Assembly (NCBI GenBank): GCA_020832285.1
Contig: JAFIFB010000094.1
Span: forward strand, 1 to 64,000
Reading direction: 5' to 3'
From: Balneolaceae bacterium
Lineage (GTDB): Bacteria; Bacteroidota; Rhodothermia; Balneolales; Balneolaceae
Length of the DNA: 64,000 nucleotides
The notes beneath the pieces are model-generated. The model saw only the letters and a list, made by a program, of their open reading frames with translations. It was not told the origin of the DNA and did no database searches. The position numbers and the translations under genes are program-made. Below are positions 27,116 to 34,409 of this stretch, one piece after another. Numbering within the stretch: position 1 is the stretch's first letter; every line of letters begins with the position of its first letter.

Positions 27116-30100
27116 ATGAAATTTGAGGCCAGGACCGTACGCAACACCATCAACAAAGCTTTTCTGAAAGAGCCGATTGAGCGAAAGAAATTTGAGGCCT
27201 TTAAAGAAGCACTGGGAAAACTGCTAAGTGGCATAGAACAATCGGAGAAAGCGGAAGAGCGCGAAGAGCATTTCAAAAATCTGCTGCCGCCATTTTTTAA
27301 ATCGATTGGGTTTGGTGATTACAAGATCAACACCAGCAGCAATATCGACCTGGCCATATATACCGGCAGCAAGACCAAAGATCCGCTCGGGGTGATGATG
27401 GAGGTGAAACGTCCTTCCAACAAATCCGAGATGATCTCCAAAGAGCGGCTGAACCGCAAGGCTCTGCACGAAGCGGTGCTCTATTACCTGGAACAGCGGA
27501 TTGACCAGGGGAACGATGACCTGAAACACGTCATCATTACCGACATGACCCATTGGTACATCTTCGATGCCCAGGAGTTCGAGCGCTGCTTTTACCGGCC
27601 ATCGACGCTTCGAAAAGCCTACAAAGAGTGGAAAGAGAACCGAAAGGTCTCCTCCAATACCGACTTTATGTATAACGAAATCGCATCCTTCATCAGTGAG
27701 AGTGATGCAACCATCAGCGGCGTAAGCCTGCCGCTGAAGCCGGTGGCCAAACTGTTGAAAGGGAAAGAGGGAAGCGATTATGAAAAGCGGCTTATTTCTC
27801 TCTACAAGTTTTTTTCACCGATTCACTTGCTCAAAGAGCCTTTTTCCAACGACAGCAACAGCCTGAACAAAGAGTTCTACCGTGAGTTACTTTACATTCT
27901 TGGCCTCGAAGAGACTAAACAAGGGAGTACCCGCTATATACAGCGTGCAGGTGAAGATAACCGGCACAGCGGTTCGATCATCGAAAACACCATTCGCATT
28001 CTGGATTCCGAAGACCACCTCTCAACGTTAAAAAATGCACGAAGCAGTTACGGAGCCAACCGCGACGAACAGCTCTTCAGCGTGGCAATAGAGCTGGGAA
28101 TCACCTGGATGAACCGCGTTCTGTTTCTGAAACTGCTGGAAGCGCAGCTCTACCGTTACCACCGGAAAGACAACCGCTTTAAATTCCTGAATTACGGCAC
28201 CATTGACGGTCTTGATGAACTCAATAAACTCTTTTTCCAGGTTTTGGCGCGGAAAGAGAACGACCGATCGGCGGACGTCAACGAAAAGTTCGGCCATATT
28301 CCGTTTCTGAACAGCTCTCTGTTTGATGTCTCCTCACTGGAACACCAAACCACACGCATATCCGGGCTGGACGATCACGCGGAAATGCCTGTGTACAGCA
28401 AAAGTGTGCTGACCGACACCCGCGGCAAAACAGTGAACACGCTCGATTACCTGTTCCGGTTCCTGGAAGCGTACGATTTCTCCGCTGAAGGATCCGAAGA
28501 GATTCGCGATGAGAGCAAGAGCCTGATTAACGCCTCGGTACTCGGGCTGATCTTTGAAAAAATCAACGGCTACAAAGATGGCTCGTTCTACACGCCTGGC
28601 TTTATAACCGAATATATGGCGCGGGAGACGTTGAGGAAGGCGGTGGTGGATAAGTTTGTAGAAGCCTTTTCTGCCCTCTCCCCTTCGCCCCTCACCCGCG
28701 GGAGAGGGGTTGGGGAGAGGGCAGAAAAAGGCGATGAACGCGGCATGTCGGCCTCTGAACCCTTGAAGAAACTCCCTGAATCCCTCCTCGCAAACGCACG
28801 TCATTTACGTAAAAACCAGACCGATGCCGAAGAACTGATGTGGCAGCTGCTTCGCAAAAAACAGTTACAAGGATTAAAATTCAGGCGTCAACACCCGATT
28901 GAAGAGGGCTTTATTCTCGACTTTTACTGCCATGAAAAGAAATTGGCGGTTGAACTGGACGGTGCGTACCACAACACGGAAGATCAGAGAGCTTCCGATG
29001 AAGAAAGAGAGCAGTTTTTAAACGATATCGGCGTGCGGGTTATTCGCTTTTCGAATGAGGAGGTTATGGGGGATGTTGAGACAGTATTGAAGCGTATTGC
29101 CTCTTCGGCCCTCTCCCCTGCACCCCTCTCCCGCGTGATTGGGGACGGGGGTGAGGGCGAAAAAGGACAGGAAGCCATCGCTGAGCTAACCTTCACGGAA
29201 ATCTACAACCGCATCGGCCGCGATATTTCCATCGCCGAAGCCAATAAACTCATCAACTCCATCACTATTTGTGACCCCGCTGTGGGGTCTGGCCACTTTT
29301 TGGTGAGCTGCCTGAATGAACTGCTGGCGATTAAAAGCGAACTGGGTATTTTATGTGACGAAGAAGGAAAAGTGCTGCGGGATGTGACGGTAGAAGTGGA
29401 GAACGACGAACTGATCGTCAGCCAGGGTGAAGAGCTGTTCGAGTATGACGTCAGCCACACCTGGAGCGGCACCAGGCTGAAAAGCCGCAAAATTGCCCCT
29501 GACAAACAGCGCATCCAGAAAACCCTGTTCCGTGAAAAGAAACACCTGATTGAAAACTGCCTGTTTGGCGTGGACATAAACCCAAACTCGGTGAAGATCT
29601 GCCGGCTGAGGTTGTGGATTGAGTTGTTGAAGCGTGCGTACTATTCCGTCACACCGCAGAGCCCTCTCTCTAACTCTCTACCAGGGAGAGAAAGGACTGG
29701 TGAGGGCGGCGGGCACCTCGAAGTCCTCCCCAACATCGATATCAACATCAAACAGGGCAACTCGCTGGTGAGCCGGTTTGAGCTGGACAGCGATTTAAGC
29801 ACCGTTTTTAAAAACAGCAACCACTCGCTGGAAGATTACAAAGAGGCGGTACGCTCCTATAAGCAGACGGGCGACCGCAACGAAAAAGCCGACCTGCAGA
29901 AGCTGATTGACAACATTAAAGATGAATACACCACCACACTCACCAACCTCCGTCCGATTAACCAGAAACTCTCCAAAGCGCGGGGACGGATGGAGATTAT
30001 GCAGAGCGACGACCTTTTTGGCGAGGTGAAGTTCAGCAAAGAGGATATTGAGAAGCAGAAGAAAAAGCTGAAAAAGCTGGAAGTGGAAAAGGCCGGGGAA

Positions 30101-31345
30101 GAAAGCGGCACGTTTTACAACCAGGCGTTTGAGTGGAGGTTTGAATTCCCCGAAGTGCTGGACGATGATGGGGAGTTTACCGGGTTTGATGTGGTGATTG
30201 GGAATCCGCCTTATATACAGTTACAAAAAAATAAAGGGGAATTGGGTGATATATATTCGAATTTAAAGTATGAAACATACTTCAAGACTGGTGATATTTA
30301 TTGTCTTTTTTATGAAAGATCTTGGCATTTGCTAAGAGATAAAGGGATGCTTTCATTTATAACTCCAAATACATGGCTACAATCATTTTCATTTGGACCG
30401 TTAAGAAAGTTTCTTGTAAACAGATATATATGGAAAAAGATTTTATTAACTGAACAAGTATTTGATGAAGCAGTAGTTGATACGCATTGTATTATTTTTG
30501 AAAAAGGAATAAACACAGGAATTTGTGAAATATTCGAAAGAGTTGGTGTAGAAATTGTTTATTCACATTTCGTAAAAAATGAAAGTTTATCAAAAGATGG
30601 TGATTTAATAAATATTGAAATAACTAATAATGTTCGGGAAATTTATGATCGGATCATAAAAGAAAATAAAACTTTAGATTATTACTGTAATGTTTTTAAT
30701 GGTGTAAAACCGTTCGAGAGAGGAAAAGGTAAACCACCCCAAACTAAAGAAATAATGAAGTCTAAACCTTTTGTTAAAAAAGGAGAGAAACCAGATAATA
30801 ATTGGCAACCATTATTACGTGGAAGTTTGATACAACGATATGAAAATTTGTGGGACTCTAATTATTGGATTAAATATGGAGAGTGGCTTGCGGCTCCAAG
30901 GAATTCCAAGATTTTTGAAGCTGATAAGAAAATAGTCGTAAGACAAACCGGAGATGGAATTATTGCTACTTTAATTGGTAAGGATATTATTTGTAGAGAT
31001 AATTTGCATATAATTTTGTTAAAGAACTCAATTAACTTAAAGTTTTGTTTGGGGATCCTAAATTCGAAATTGATTGATTTTATTTATTCAATTTTAAATC
31101 CGGAAAAAGGCGAGGCATTAGCCCAAGTTAAGAAAAGTCATTTGGTACGTCTGCCAATAGCAACTGGTAAGCCGGAAGTAGAGAATTCTATAACTTCATT
31201 GGTTTCAAAAGTTTTAGAAGATAAAAAACAAAATCCCGAAGCTGACACCAGCAAACTGGAAGCTGAGATTGACCGGTTGGTGTATGAGTTGTATGGGTTG
31301 AGTGAGGAGGAGATTGGGGTTGTGGAGGGGAATATAGAACAATAA
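27116..31345 (+). CDS. Type IIG-like restriction-modification enzyme with in-frame DUF559 insertion
   Basis: This 1409-residue fusion combines nuclease, adenine methyltransferase and DNA-recognition functions. Near the N-terminus a PD-(D/E)xK nuclease site appears (Asp78 in NIDLAIYTG, Glu96-x-Lys98 in VMMEVKRP). A helical region leads to the methylase: motif I DPAVGSGHF at about residue 720, motif IV NPPYIQL at about 1030. The C-terminal third is the specificity domain, ending in a coiled-coil-like EAEIDRLVYELYGL. Two features are odd. Residues about 517-683 are an inserted segment carrying a DUF559 endonuclease domain between palindromic repeats, and residues about 848-864 encode a further palindrome. 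The specificity domain (from about 30.2 to 31.2 kb) is much more AT-rich than the rest. The HEPN gene starts three bases after its stop. Confidence 0.88.
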   Translation: MKFEARTVRNTINKAFLKEPIERKKFEAFKEALGKLLSGIEQSEKAEEREEHFKNLLPPFFKSIGFGDYKINTSSNIDLAIYTGSKTKDPLGVMMEVKRPSNKSEMISKERLNRKALHEAVLYYLEQRIDQGNDDLKHVIITDMTHWYIFDAQEFERCFYRPSTLRKAYKEWKENRKVSSNTDFMYNEIASFISESDATISGVSLPLKPVAKLLKGKEGSDYEKRLISLYKFFSPIHLLKEPFSNDSNSLNKEFYRELLYILGLEETKQGSTRYIQRAGEDNRHSGSIIENTIRILDSEDHLSTLKNARSSYGANRDEQLFSVAIELGITWMNRVLFLKLLEAQLYRYHRKDNRFKFLNYGTIDGLDELNKLFFQVLARKENDRSADVNEKFGHIPFLNSSLFDVSSLEHQTTRISGLDDHAEMPVYSKSVLTDTRGKTVNTLDYLFRFLEAYDFSAEGSEEIRDESKSLINASVLGLIFEKINGYKDGSFYTPGFITEYMARETLRKAVVDKFVEAFSALSPSPLTRGRGVGERAEKGDERGMSASEPLKKLPESLLANARHLRKNQTDAEELMWQLLRKKQLQGLKFRRQHPIEEGFILDFYCHEKKLAVELDGAYHNTEDQRASDEEREQFLNDIGVRVIRFSNEEVMGDVETVLKRIASSALSPAPLSRVIGDGGEGEKGQEAIAELTFTEIYNRIGRDISIAEANKLINSITICDPAVGSGHFLVSCLNELLAIKSELGILCDEEGKVLRDVTVEVENDELIVSQGEELFEYDVSHTWSGTRLKSRKIAPDKQRIQKTLFREKKHLIENCLFGVDINPNSVKICRLRLWIELLKRAYYSVTPQSPLSNSLPGRERTGEGGGHLEVLPNIDINIKQGNSLVSRFELDSDLSTVFKNSNHSLEDYKEAVRSYKQTGDRNEKADLQKLIDNIKDEYTTTLTNLRPINQKLSKARGRMEIMQSDDLFGEVKFSKEDIEKQKKKLKKLEVEKAGEESGTFYNQAFEWRFEFPEVLDDDGEFTGFDVVIGNPPYIQLQKNKGELGDIYSNLKYETYFKTGDIYCLFYERSWHLLRDKGMLSFITPNTWLQSFSFGPLRKFLVNRYIWKKILLTEQVFDEAVVDTHCIIFEKGINTGICEIFERVGVEIVYSHFVKNESLSKDGDLINIEITNNVREIYDRIIKENKTLDYYCNVFNGVKPFERGKGKPPQTKEIMKSKPFVKKGEKPDNNWQPLLRGSLIQRYENLWDSNYWIKYGEWLAAPRNSKIFEADKKIVVRQTGDGIIATLIGKDIICRDNLHIILLKNSINLKFCLGILNSKLIDFIYSILNPEKGEALAQVKKSHLVRLPIATGKPEVENSITSLVSKVLEDKKQNPEADTSKLEAEIDRLVYELYGLSEEEIGVVEGNIEQ
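28667..28728. repeat. Left palindrome of the DUF559 cassette
   Basis: The arms at 28667-28683 and 28712-28728 (TTTTCTGCCCTCTCCCC and its complement) pair perfectly over 17 bp; an inner CCCCTC/GAGGGG stem around CCCGCGGG extends the hairpin. It is translated in frame as part of the restriction enzyme. Confidence 0.9.
29102..29164. repeat. Right palindrome of the DUF559 cassette
   Basis: A diverged relative of the left palindrome: GGCCCTCTCCCC at the left end, GGGGGTGAGGGC at the right end, and CCCCTCTCCCGCG in the middle. Pairing is imperfect, consistent with an older or partly decayed copy. Confidence 0.75.
29661..29707. repeat. Solo palindromic in-frame insertion
   Basis: GCCCTC (29661-29666) pairs with GAGGGC (29702-29707), with an inner CTCTC/GAGAG stem. 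It is translated as a Ser/Pro/Gly-rich stretch (about residues 848-864) between TPQS and HLEVLPN, where the methylase sequence needs no such insert. It resembles the two cassette palindromes but carries no gene. Confidence 0.65.
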
Positions 31346-31348
31346 AGC

Positions 31349-32602
31349 ATGAATTATTTCGGAAAGCAAGATTTTGTTATAAAGGGGTTAAAGCTAAAGC
31401 ATGATGGCTATATGTTTGATGGTCATGGCTTTATGGAGTGGCATCCTGATAATGGCTTCGAACTAAAGCTCTTTGTTGAAAATGACCAATATAAACCATC
31501 AAAAAACAAAAAGTTTGGTGGTTACAAAATCATTAAGGATCGTGATAGGACTGATGTAAACTTAATGCTTGATGGTTATAAAAGGGCAATAGTTCCCTCT
31601 ATAAATATTATAAATACATTAAGCTTTGAAATAGACCGTGTATTGCAATTAAAATGTAACAGGTTACTTTTTTTCGAAGATATTTTTGTGGCCGATGGTG
31701 AATATTGGACAGGTGGTGCCTTATATCGAATTACAAATTCGAATTATAACTTTCCAGACACTTTAAAAAGAATAACAAAGCATGGAGATACAGAGGTAGA
31801 AAGATGTTCGGAAGCGGGAGGTATTTATTATGAAAATCAACACTTACAAATTAGAGTCCGGAAAGAAAGAAAGGAATATCTAAGGGTTACATTCAAGATT
31901 AGTAAAGAAAAATATTCACAGCAATTTGCACTAAAATTTCCTTGTGGGCTTCAAACAGCTTTAACATTTATTTTAGGAGAAACCGTACAACGATTAAGGT
32001 CAGAAGTTGACTGTGAAAACAGTACGGTGATTGAAGTTTTTAAAATTTCTGATGTAAAAAGATTGAAAAATTATCAGGCCTTGCAAAGCTTCAAAAACTT
32101 TAATTCTGAACTGCTGGTGAACCTAAGTGAATTTTTTACATTTGGTTACATAAGTACAGAAAAGTACACCGAGTCTTATGTTGGCAAATTAATCTTATCG
32201 CAATTAGTTGAAGCGGAAAACCAAATAAGCAGAACATCACAAGAATTATTAACAGCAACCATTCTTGAGGCAGCATTAAGGACAATATACGGTGTCCCTT
32301 TTTTAGAAGAAGGTAAAAGTAAATTTGATGTTTCTTATTACCTAAAAAATGAATTTATACCTCAATACTCAGATGGCAAAAAATGGAGAGTAGTAAGAAA
32401 AGAAGTCATAAAAGCATTTGAAAGAATGAGACATCGAAATGCACACCCCGACTGGTTGATAAAAGAAGATGACGTCTATTCTGATAATCGTGCTTCTGAT
32501 ACCTATTTAGATCTGAGGATTATGATTAAATTTTACCAGCAAATGATACTACTGATGGCTGGAATTAAAGATGTAAAACCTGAACTACCTAACAAGATTT
32601 AA
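31349..32602 (+). CDS. HEPN-domain protein, ApeA-like candidate
   Basis: The 417-residue protein follows the restriction-modification gene by three bases and is AT-rich like the island. Its C-terminal region contains RHRNAH (Arg361 to His366), which fits the HEPN RNase consensus R-x4-6-H, set among helices (LLTATILEAALRTIYG, WRVVRKEVIKAFERMR, YLDLRIMIKFYQQMILLM). The N-terminal half is beta-rich (GYMFDGHGFMEWHPD onward) and resembles, by layout only, the N-terminal domain of ApeA-type abortive-infection proteins. Most HEPN proteins in such islands cut RNA to stop phage growth. Coupling to the restriction gene suggests either a backup effector or a modifier; this is inference. Confidence 0.6.
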   Translation: MNYFGKQDFVIKGLKLKHDGYMFDGHGFMEWHPDNGFELKLFVENDQYKPSKNKKFGGYKIIKDRDRTDVNLMLDGYKRAIVPSINIINTLSFEIDRVLQLKCNRLLFFEDIFVADGEYWTGGALYRITNSNYNFPDTLKRITKHGDTEVERCSEAGGIYYENQHLQIRVRKERKEYLRVTFKISKEKYSQQFALKFPCGLQTALTFILGETVQRLRSEVDCENSTVIEVFKISDVKRLKNYQALQSFKNFNSELLVNLSEFFTFGYISTEKYTESYVGKLILSQLVEAENQISRTSQELLTATILEAALRTIYGVPFLEEGKSKFDVSYYLKNEFIPQYSDGKKWRVVRKEVIKAFERMRHRNAHPDWLIKEDDVYSDNRASDTYLDLRIMIKFYQQMILLMAGIKDVKPELPNKI

Positions 32603-32913
32603 TAAATATTATTCCCTTTAACACTCCAATTTGGTGAGAACTAACTGAACTAAAAGCCAAGATAGACCAGATCGAATATGAGTATATTGCTTAATTGAGG
32701 AGGGGATTGAGGTCGTGGAGGGGATGTACTTTGATTCACAATGATTAGAATTCCTTAATGCACGGGTTTTATGAAATTTCTGTAAGTGAGATGAGGATTT
32801 AATAAATTCTCACTGGACATGTAATAAATATGTGTAACACCTTTCATATTTCACTCTCCGGTAAGAGATTCGAGAAAAATCAAATGCGCAAAATTTAAAC
32901 GAGATTATATAAC
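32603..32913. other. Intergenic region with gene debris
   Basis: Apart from the broken restriction-type C-terminus at 32638-32744, the stretch is AT-rich and gene-free. Confidence 0.6.
32638..32744 (+). pseudogene. Remnant of a restriction-modification C-terminus
   Basis: Two frames together resemble the last residues of the intact enzyme upstream: ELTELKAKIDQIEYEY in one frame up to the stop at 32692, then LIEEGIEVVEGMYFDSQ in the frame shifted by one base. The intact gene ends EAEIDRLVYELYGL and EEEIGVVEGNIEQ. The match in order, spacing and position after the HEPN gene suggests a decayed paralogue or an exchanged tail. Confidence 0.55.
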
Positions 32914-33192
32914 ATGATTGATTTATATACATTGAATGTTGATAAGATACGATACATTGAAGTAAAGACTTCTATATCCCAATTAAGTTTTTTCAACACC
33001 GTTTATGACACCGGTGGCCAATTATGGAAAGTTAAGGATGGTATGGTATTTATTAATGAAATGTCAATCACAAGGCATCCGAATGAAGGCTATAAATCTA
33101 CATGGAAATCTGTAGTACCGTCAGAAGTAGCCAAAGAAATTGTTATCTATGATTGGCCGCTTAAAAATGAATTAAAAAGAATAATTCTTTAA
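32914..33192 (+). CDS. Hypothetical protein in defence island
   Basis: A 92-residue reading frame with a normal-looking composition (IDLYTLNVDKIRYIEVKT at the start, VVPSEVAKEIVIYDWPLK near the end). I do not recognise the family. No signal peptide or membrane segment. It lies between two broken genes; it may be a small partner protein or itself a fragment. Kept as a gene because the frame is open from a good ATG and has beta-alpha-like alternation. Confidence 0.5.
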   Translation: MIDLYTLNVDKIRYIEVKTSISQLSFFNTVYDTGGQLWKVKDGMVFINEMSITRHPNEGYKSTWKSVVPSEVAKEIVIYDWPLKNELKRIIL

Positions 33193-33532
33193 CTCTTTAG
33201 TTCCACTTTATAAAAAAGGCCAGATCGTCAACCTTTTGAAATCACTCAACAATCCCGCTGTTCAGGGTGTGGTTGCCGTATACGACAAAGAATCAAATCG
33301 AGAGAATCAGAGAACATGCCATAGAAGTCACCGACCTGCAGGATAAAGAAAAACTCTGGGACTGCCAGGAAGTCCTCACCGTCCACGAAAACCTGGAATA
33401 TGTGAATGAGAGTATTATTAAGCTGGATTTGGTGCCGGGCATCCAATTGGGAGGTGCCGAGTGAGTTTTGAAACTTTTAAATATGAGTTTATATAGGGAT
33501 TGATTGAGGAGACTGAAGTTGCGGAAGATGCA
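33193..33532. other. Stretch between the 92-residue gene and the Trypco2 gene
   Basis: Occupied by remnant copy A and, from 33479, a second restriction-type tail fragment. No intact gene is present. Confidence 0.6.
33195..33464 (+). pseudogene. Recurrent remnant, copy A (VHENLEYVNESI family)
   Basis: Coding-like sequence with a frameshift. The first part reads LVPLYKKGQIVNLLKSLNN and PAVQGVVAVYDK, then the frame shifts to QIERIREHAIEVTDLQDK, EKLWDCQEVLTVHENLEY and VNESIIKLDLVPG, stopping at 33462-33464. The second part is closely similar to sequence at 37336-37491 and distantly to 37853-37936. I do not recognise the parent protein. Confidence 0.6.
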
Positions 33533-33544
33533 TTAACTCGATGA
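33479..33544 (+). pseudogene. Second fragment resembling a restriction-modification tail
   Basis: One frame reads KYEFI, a TAG, then GLIEETEVAEDALTR before a TGA. This recalls VYELYGLSEEEIGVVEG at the end of the intact restriction enzyme. The match is short and uncertain, but it lies directly after remnant copy A and overlaps the 3' end of the Trypco2 gene. Confidence 0.3.
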
Positions 33545-33886
33545 AGATAACTCTTTTTCACTCACTGTAGTTACAGGTGGAACTAACGGAATTGAAAATT
33601 GGATACGACTTACGTGCCCAGTTTCTTCATCCTTCACACGACCACCCCCAATATCAATTCCCATCACTTTAATACCTCCTTTATAGTTATCTGAAGCCTT
33701 ATCTGATACTGTAACAGCAATGTCAAATTTAACATCTTTGATATGAGTACTGTTTACATCATTTGCGGATCCCCATACCGGATTGATAACACCATTCGTA
33801 TTTGATTCTTTACAAGAGTTAATGGCTTCTTGTACTCCCTGTTGGACTTCAACCAAGGTTTCTTTAATGAATTCTTTGATTTCCAT
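33533..33886 (-). CDS. Trypco2 (trypsin-co-occurring domain 2) family protein
   Basis: The 117-residue protein has an N-terminal helix (IKEFIKETLVEVQQGVQEAI) and then a beta-rich domain with DVKFDIAVTVSD, GGIKVMGIDIGG and SRIQFSIPLVPP, the strand pattern I associate with Trypco2, a domain found next to trypsin-like proteases and other effector modules in bacterial conflict systems. No protease gene is visible here, so the partner may be lost or elsewhere. It is 38 bp downstream of the DUF3892 gene on the same strand. Family assignment is by pattern memory and should be verified. Confidence 0.62.
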   Translation of the reverse strand: MEIKEFIKETLVEVQQGVQEAINSCKESNTNGVINPVWGSANDVNSTHIKDVKFDIAVTVSDKASDNYKGGIKVMGIDIGGGRVKDEETGHVSRIQFSIPLVPPVTTVSEKELSSSS

Positions 33887-33924
33887 GTTGGATGATATTT
33901 ATAGTTTAAGTTTAGACAAAAAAT

Positions 33925-34179
33925 CTAACAATCCGGCAATTCCAAAAGATTATTCCTTTCAGTCTTATCCCGATCAGTACGCAAATATTTACCATTTGCA
34001 CCATTAACTACATGGATATCCACTTCATCGAAACCGATTCTTACATAGTATCTATATGTTTTATTTTCGATTTCACGAATTGCCTGTGAAGTGCTTACCG
34101 GGGACCACCATTTAGTGCTGTTGCAAATTGCCGTAATTACGCCATCTTCTTTTTTTGTAGAAGTGATTTGTCTTTTCAT
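33925..34179 (-). CDS. DUF3892 domain protein
   Basis: The 84-residue protein is almost entirely one DUF3892 domain: ITAICNSTKWWSPVST, AIREIENKTYRYYV, VDIHVVNGANGKYLRTD and NNLLELPDC are its conserved blocks in order. The domain's role is unknown; it is common as a small stand-alone protein in accessory regions. It precedes the Trypco2 gene and is divergent from the sce7726-sce7725-RES operon, with about 110 bp between it and the remnant at 34292. Confidence 0.82.
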   Translation of the reverse strand: MKRQITSTKKEDGVITAICNSTKWWSPVSTSQAIREIENKTYRYYVRIGFDEVDIHVVNGANGKYLRTDRDKTERNNLLELPDC

Positions 34180-34291
34180 AAAAATTTAGTTTATTAATGA
34201 TTAATAATATGTACAAAATATGTTCTGAAACAGCAAGTTAGGGTTTGTTAATAATATGCAGGTAACCTTTTACCCAAAACCCTGAAACATT

Positions 34292-34402
34292 ATGGAGAAA
34301 GAGAAAGCTTGTGGTGGTTCCTGGACGGAGAAGAAGCTGGATGCGTTTGAGCAATGTAACACTGAAAAATTTTCCTTACTTTTAAGAAAAATACAGACTT
34401 AA
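34292..34402 (+). pseudogene. Short remnant resembling a three-Cys-motif partner (TcmP) N-terminus
   Basis: A 36-codon frame reads ACGGSWTEKKLDAFEQC before losing similarity. The WTEKKLDxFE pattern is typical of the N-terminus of TcmP-type methyltransferase-like proteins, which occur in defence loci. What follows is not similar, so I treat it as a truncated relic directly upstream of the sce7726 gene. Confidence 0.4.
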
Positions 34403-34409
34403 TCTTAGC

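Larger units (their letters stand above)
28667..29164 (+). mobile_element. In-frame DUF559 endonuclease cassette bounded by palindromes
   Basis: Inside the restriction-modification gene, about 500 bp that are a multiple of three in effect interrupt the region ahead of methylase motif I. The core (about 28785-29100, residues 557-661) is a Vsr-like DUF559 domain: NARHLRKNQTDAEELMW, KFRRQHPI, DFYCHEKKLAVELDG and VIRFSNEEV are its hallmarks. DUF559 proteins are predicted PD-(D/E)xK nucleases. The cassette begins and ends with C/T-rich palindromes encoding low-complexity peptides (SPSPLTRGRGVGERA at left, SPAPLSRVIGDGGEG at right). This structure suggests a nuclease gene that inserts without breaking its host reading frame. 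Confidence 0.75.

Noticed and set aside
28785-29100. Intein inside the restriction enzyme
   Set aside because: The insert lacks splicing-block cysteines and a C-terminal His-Asn; the nuclease is a DUF559 domain and the edges are palindromic low-complexity sequence.
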